Of a stretch of 64,000 nt of DNA, positions 61,275-64,000 are shown in pieces. A program made the position numbers and the translations under genes. Every line of letters starts with the position of its first letter. Position 1 is the stretch's first letter. This stretch comes from Algibacter miyuki. GTDB lineage: Bacteria > Bacteroidota > Bacteroidia > Flavobacteriales > Flavobacteriaceae. A model generated the notes under the pieces. That model saw only the letters and a program-made list of their open reading frames with translations, made no database searches and was not told the DNA's origin. Where the stretch lies: assembly GCF_042427745.1 (NCBI RefSeq), contig NZ_JBHMFA010000001.1; one strand, given 5' to 3'.

Positions 61275-61299
61275 TTAAAGCAACAAGAATAAATTATCA

Positions 61300-61329
61300 A
61301 AAAAAAAGCGACATCGTTGTCGCTTTTTA
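61300..61329 (-). terminator. Terminator after frr
   Basis: On the minus strand AAAAAGCGAC, AACGAT, GTCGCTTTTTTTTT: a perfect stem with a long T-run about 25 bp past the frr stop. Confidence 0.9.
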
Positions 61330-61354
61330 TGTTTTCAACTGTTATACAATAATT

Positions 61355-61909
61355 TTAAACAGTCATGATTTCCTTTTCTTTAGCTTCGAAAAGTTCATCC
61401 ACTTTTTTAACGTGTCTATCCGTCATTTGTTGCACGTCTATTTCTGTATTTTTCTTTATATCTTCAGATACATCTTCGTTTTTCTTAATATCGTTGTTAG
61501 CATCTTTACGTGCTGCACGAATACTAACCTTAGCATCTTCAGCTTCAGCTTTAGCTTGTTTAGCCAAATCTCTACGACGTTCCTCGGTTAATGGTGGTAC
61601 GTTAATAATAATAACATCGCCATTATTCATAGGGTTAAAACCTAAATTAGCATAAGCAATACCACGCTCAATTTCTTGTAACATGTTTTTCTCCCAAGGT
61701 TGTACAGTAATGGTTCTACCATCAGGCGTGTTTATATTAGCAACTTGGCCAATAGGCGTTGACGATCCGTAATAATCCACCATTACGCTACCTAACATAG
61801 CTGGACTGGCTTTACCGGCTCTAATATTAATAAATTGCTTTTCAAGATGTCTTAAGGCATTATCCATCGACTCTTTTGTACTATCTAATATAAATTGAAT
61901 GTCTTCCAT
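61355..61909 (-). CDS. frr: Ribosome recycling factor
   Basis: The 184-residue factor splits the post-termination ribosome together with EF-G. Domain I helices (STKESMDNALRHLEKQFINIRAGKASPAM) and C-terminal coiled-coil (VSIRAARKDANNDIKKNE) are typical; the INVPPLTEERRRDLAKQAK region is diagnostic. It follows pyrH with 49 bp between, in the usual tsf-pyrH-frr order. Confidence 0.96.
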   Translation of the reverse strand: MEDIQFILDSTKESMDNALRHLEKQFINIRAGKASPAMLGSVMVDYYGSSTPIGQVANINTPDGRTITVQPWEKNMLQEIERGIAYANLGFNPMNNGDVIIINVPPLTEERRRDLAKQAKAEAEDAKVSIRAARKDANNDIKKNEDVSEDIKKNTEIDVQQMTDRHVKKVDELFEAKEKEIMTV

Positions 61910-61958
61910 TGTTTTTAACTTTAATAAGGTTTAGCTATATCCAAAAATTACGCCAAGT

Positions 61959-62666
61959 TTAAACGTTTACTTCGGTACCAATTTTTTCACCTGCAACCAC
62001 TTTTAGTAAGTTACCAATTTTATTCATATCGAATACAATAATAGGTAATTCGTTTTCCTGACTTAAGGTAAACGCTGTAGTATCCATAACTTTCAAGCCT
62101 TTTTGTAAAACATCATCAAAAGAAATACTTTCAAATTTTACAGCTTTCGAGTCTTTTTCAGGATCGGTATTGTAAATGCCATCTACACGTGTGCCTTTCA
62201 AAATCACATCAGCTTCAATTTCAATGGCTCTTAAAACAGCAGCCGAATCGGTTGTAAAATACGGATTTCCAGTACCACCTCCAAAAATAACAACACGACC
62301 TTTTTCTAGGTGGCGCATGGCTTTTCTTCTAATAAAAGGCTCAGCAACTTCGTTAATTTTAATGGCTGTTTGTAAACGTGTTGGTATATCGGCATCTTCC
62401 AAAGCACCTTGTAGCGCTAAACCGTTAATTACGGTAGCCAACATGCCCATATAATCACCTTGAACGCGATCCATACCTTTACTAGCGCCTGCTACACCTC
62501 TAAAAATGTTTCCACCACCAATAACAATGGCAACTTGTACGCCTTGGTCTGTAATGGTTTTAATGTCTTGTGCATATTCGGCTAAACGGTCAGGGTCAAT
62601 GCCGTATTGGCGTTCACCCATTAAGGCCTCGCCAGATAGTTTTAAAAGTATTCTTTTATATTTCAT
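61959..62666 (-). CDS. pyrH: UMP kinase
   Basis: The 235-residue hexameric UMP kinase makes UDP in pyrimidine synthesis. Start at 62664-62666 (MKYKRILLKLSGEALMG) matches the family. Seen are the KLSGEALMG and VIGGGNIFRG nucleotide loops, and DSAAVLRAIEIEADVILKGTRVDGIYNTDP. A TAGCTTTG box (62712-62719, minus strand), 46 bp before the ATG, is a plausible promoter, so pyrH may have its own start besides read-through from tsf. Confidence 0.95.
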   Translation of the reverse strand: MKYKRILLKLSGEALMGERQYGIDPDRLAEYAQDIKTITDQGVQVAIVIGGGNIFRGVAGASKGMDRVQGDYMGMLATVINGLALQGALEDADIPTRLQTAIKINEVAEPFIRRKAMRHLEKGRVVIFGGGTGNPYFTTDSAAVLRAIEIEADVILKGTRVDGIYNTDPEKDSKAVKFESISFDDVLQKGLKVMDTTAFTLSQENELPIIVFDMNKIGNLLKVVAGEKIGTEVNV

Positions 62667-62791
62667 GTTGTGCTTTATGAGATGCTCGCTTATGCGAAAA
62701 CAAAAGTTTAGCAAAGCTACATAAAATTTTTATTTTTTTGAATTTATTACACGGAATACCAATGGTAATTTCAATATAGTTAAAATGTTTT

Positions 62792-62963
62792 GGGGCGGGT
62801 TTTTAAGAAAAATAAAAACCGAGCTATCCACTATATCTTTTTAAAAGCACGTGATACAACCAAAAACACGTTATTGTTTGCTATCTTTTAGCTTAAATAT
62901 ATGGTTACATCTTTGTAGTTTTAAAAAGGATGCCGTTGCTATCTCTCCCGCGGGTGTCCGCCA
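62792..62963 (+). repeat. Flavobacterial dispersed intergenic repeat, diverged copy 3
   Basis: It opens GGGGCGGG and forms a hairpin (GGTTTTTA...TAAAAACC) followed by GAGCTATCC. A middle stem follows (ATCTTTTTAAAA with TTTTAAAAAGGAT), and the end reads GCCGTTGCTATCTCTCCCGCGGG. The plan and several blocks agree with copies 1 and 2. It fills most of the 437-bp gap between pyrH and tsf, which otherwise holds only the tsf terminator. Confidence 0.5.
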
Positions 62964-63016
62964 ACATGTTTAATATATCTGGGGAGTATAAAGTATTATT
63001 CTTAAATTTAAACCAT

Positions 63017-63055
63017 AAAAAAAACCGCTACATCTAAAAAGAGTAGCGGTTTTAA
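63017..63055 (-). terminator. Terminator after tsf
   Basis: AAAACCGCTAC and GTAGCGGTTTTTTTT on the minus strand pair perfectly around a T-rich loop, about 50 bp past the tsf stop. This implies that tsf and pyrH are separate transcripts here. Confidence 0.9.
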
Positions 63056-63103
63056 AATATTTTAATACTTCCGTTTATAGGAAGCTAATAAAATGTATGT
63101 TGA

Positions 63104-64000
63104 TTATCCAACAGAAACACGTTTGAAACCTGTAATTTCAACATCTCCGAAAGAAGAAACGTATGTTGCAACGTTTGATTTTTCATCTTTAATGAAATTT
63201 TGATCTAATAAACATTTTTCTTGGTCTAAAGTCGTGTTATCAGAAATGAAACGCTCCATTTTACCAGGTAAAATTCTATCCCAGATTTGTTCTGGTTTCC
63301 CTTCAGCTTTTAATTCAGCTTTAGCAGCTTCTTCAGCTTTAGCTAAAACATCATCAGATAATTGAGCCATAGAGATAAATTGAGGTACATTTTTAAGTGT
63401 TTTACCTAAACGACCTAACTCGATATTATCTTTTTCAATAACAGCAATTCTTGCTTCAGTTTCCGATGCTACGTAATCAGCGTCAAAATCTTTGTAAGAT
63501 AATGTTGTTGCTCCCATAGAAGCTACTTGCATAGCTACATCTTTAACTAAAGTTTCAGCGTTATCTACTTTTGCAGATAAACCAACTAAAGCAGCAATTT
63601 TGTTAATGTGAACGTAAGTTCCAACAAAAGGAGCTTGTAATTTTTCAAAACTAGTAATATCTAATTTTTCACCAATTACACCAGTTTGTTCAACTAATTT
63701 TTCAGCAACAGTCATGCCTCCAAAATCAGCAGCTAAAAATGCATCTTTAGAATCTACTGTTAAAGCAATATCTCCTAATTGGTTAGCTAATGCTAAAAAG
63801 TTTTCATTTTTACCAACAAAGTCAGTTTCACAACCTAAAACAATAGCAACACCTTCTGTTTGGTCTGCATTAATTTTAGAAACAGCAGCACCTTCAGAAG
63901 AATCTCTGTCAGCTCTTTTTTCTGCTACTTTTTGCCCTTTTTTACGTAAAACATCAATAGCTTTATCGAAATCGCCTTCCGCTTCAACTAAAGCTTTCTT
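63104..64000 (-). CDS. tsf: Elongation factor Ts (5' end beyond the window)
   Basis: EF-Ts recharges EF-Tu with GTP. The frame is open through the right edge: translation from base 64000 gives KKALVEAEGDFDKAIDVLRKKG, the usual start of EF-Ts after about 24 missing residues. The frame continues through GCETDFVGKNENFLALANQL to the C-terminus ending FKRVSVG. An internal Met at 63715 is not the start. Present part 298 residues, which fits a full length of about 320. rpsB is expected just beyond the edge. Confidence 0.96.
   Translation of the reverse strand, partial: KKALVEAEGDFDKAIDVLRKKGQKVAEKRADRDSSEGAAVSKINADQTEGVAIVLGCETDFVGKNENFLALANQLGDIALTVDSKDAFLAADFGGMTVAEKLVEQTGVIGEKLDITSFEKLQAPFVGTYVHINKIAALVGLSAKVDNAETLVKDVAMQVASMGATTLSYKDFDADYVASETEARIAVIEKDNIELGRLGKTLKNVPQFISMAQLSDDVLAKAEEAAKAELKAEGKPEQIWDRILPGKMERFISDNTTLDQEKCLLDQNFIKDEKSNVATYVSSFGDVEITGFKRVSVG

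Noticed and set aside
1..64000. Defence islands, prophage, insertion sequences, integrons or CRISPR
   Set aside because: No transposase, integrase, phage structural gene, Cas gene or spaced repeat array was found. The CHAT gene was considered as a defence gene, but its signal peptide and ECF setting argue for an envelope role.

Overview
This 64-kb window comes from an AT-rich member of the Bacteroidota, most probably a marine-type Flavobacteriaceae. The evidence is the TonB-dependent receptors with carboxypeptidase-regulatory-like N-terminal domains, the ExbB-(4TM)-ExbD-ExbD cluster, many lipoproteins and beta-barrels typical of the group, TAnnTTTG -7 promoter boxes close to start codons, and a characteristic flavobacterial intergenic repeat. 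The genus cannot be fixed from the sequence alone. Most of the window is ordinary chromosomal core; no prophage, insertion sequence, CRISPR array or rRNA was seen.

Layout. 0-14 kb: a stand-alone carboxypeptidase-regulatory domain protein, dgt, a beta-propeller glycoside hydrolase lipoprotein, dxs and tadA (divergent), two tandem CLC chloride transport paralogues, a DUF6503-like protein and aspS. 14-20 kb: two tandem, clearly duplicated TonB-dependent receptors sharing an almost identical 36-bp leader. 20-28 kb: a TetR-regulated RND tripartite efflux operon, divergent from a polyprenyl synthetase. 28.6-34.9 kb: a nitrite/NO respiration and detoxification island with an Rrf2 (NsrR-like) regulator, a RIC/ScdA di-iron repair protein, a polytopic His-rich membrane protein, an SCO-like copper chaperone, NirV and a NirK-cytochrome c fusion. 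Related operator-like palindromes lie before three of these genes. 35-39 kb: sucA-sucB.

39.4-48.5 kb holds the most interesting part. It contains an orphan LuxR-type response regulator, a cytoplasmic retropepsin-like aspartic protease, an exported TPR-CHAT protease, a PKD/outer-membrane barrel protein, a lipoprotein, and an exported protein made of two copies of one small domain. These are read leftwards. They face an ECF sigma factor and its TPR-containing membrane anti-sigma factor, read rightwards. Three promoter-like sequences of identical layout (GGGTAACAAA, exactly 15 nt, then ATATAA or ATGTAT) stand before the duplicated-domain gene, the lipoprotein gene and the PKD-CHAT-retropepsin-regulator operon. 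I infer a self-contained ECF-controlled envelope protease/signalling system.

48.5-64 kb: tatD-ansA, tRNA-Ser(GGA), the ExbB/ExbD energising cluster, a PorT-like barrel, rpoN with a translationally coupled PAP2-like membrane protein, asnS, an MMPL/RND exporter, a DUF5686-like barrel, and the conserved frr-pyrH-tsf block, with tsf running off the window end.
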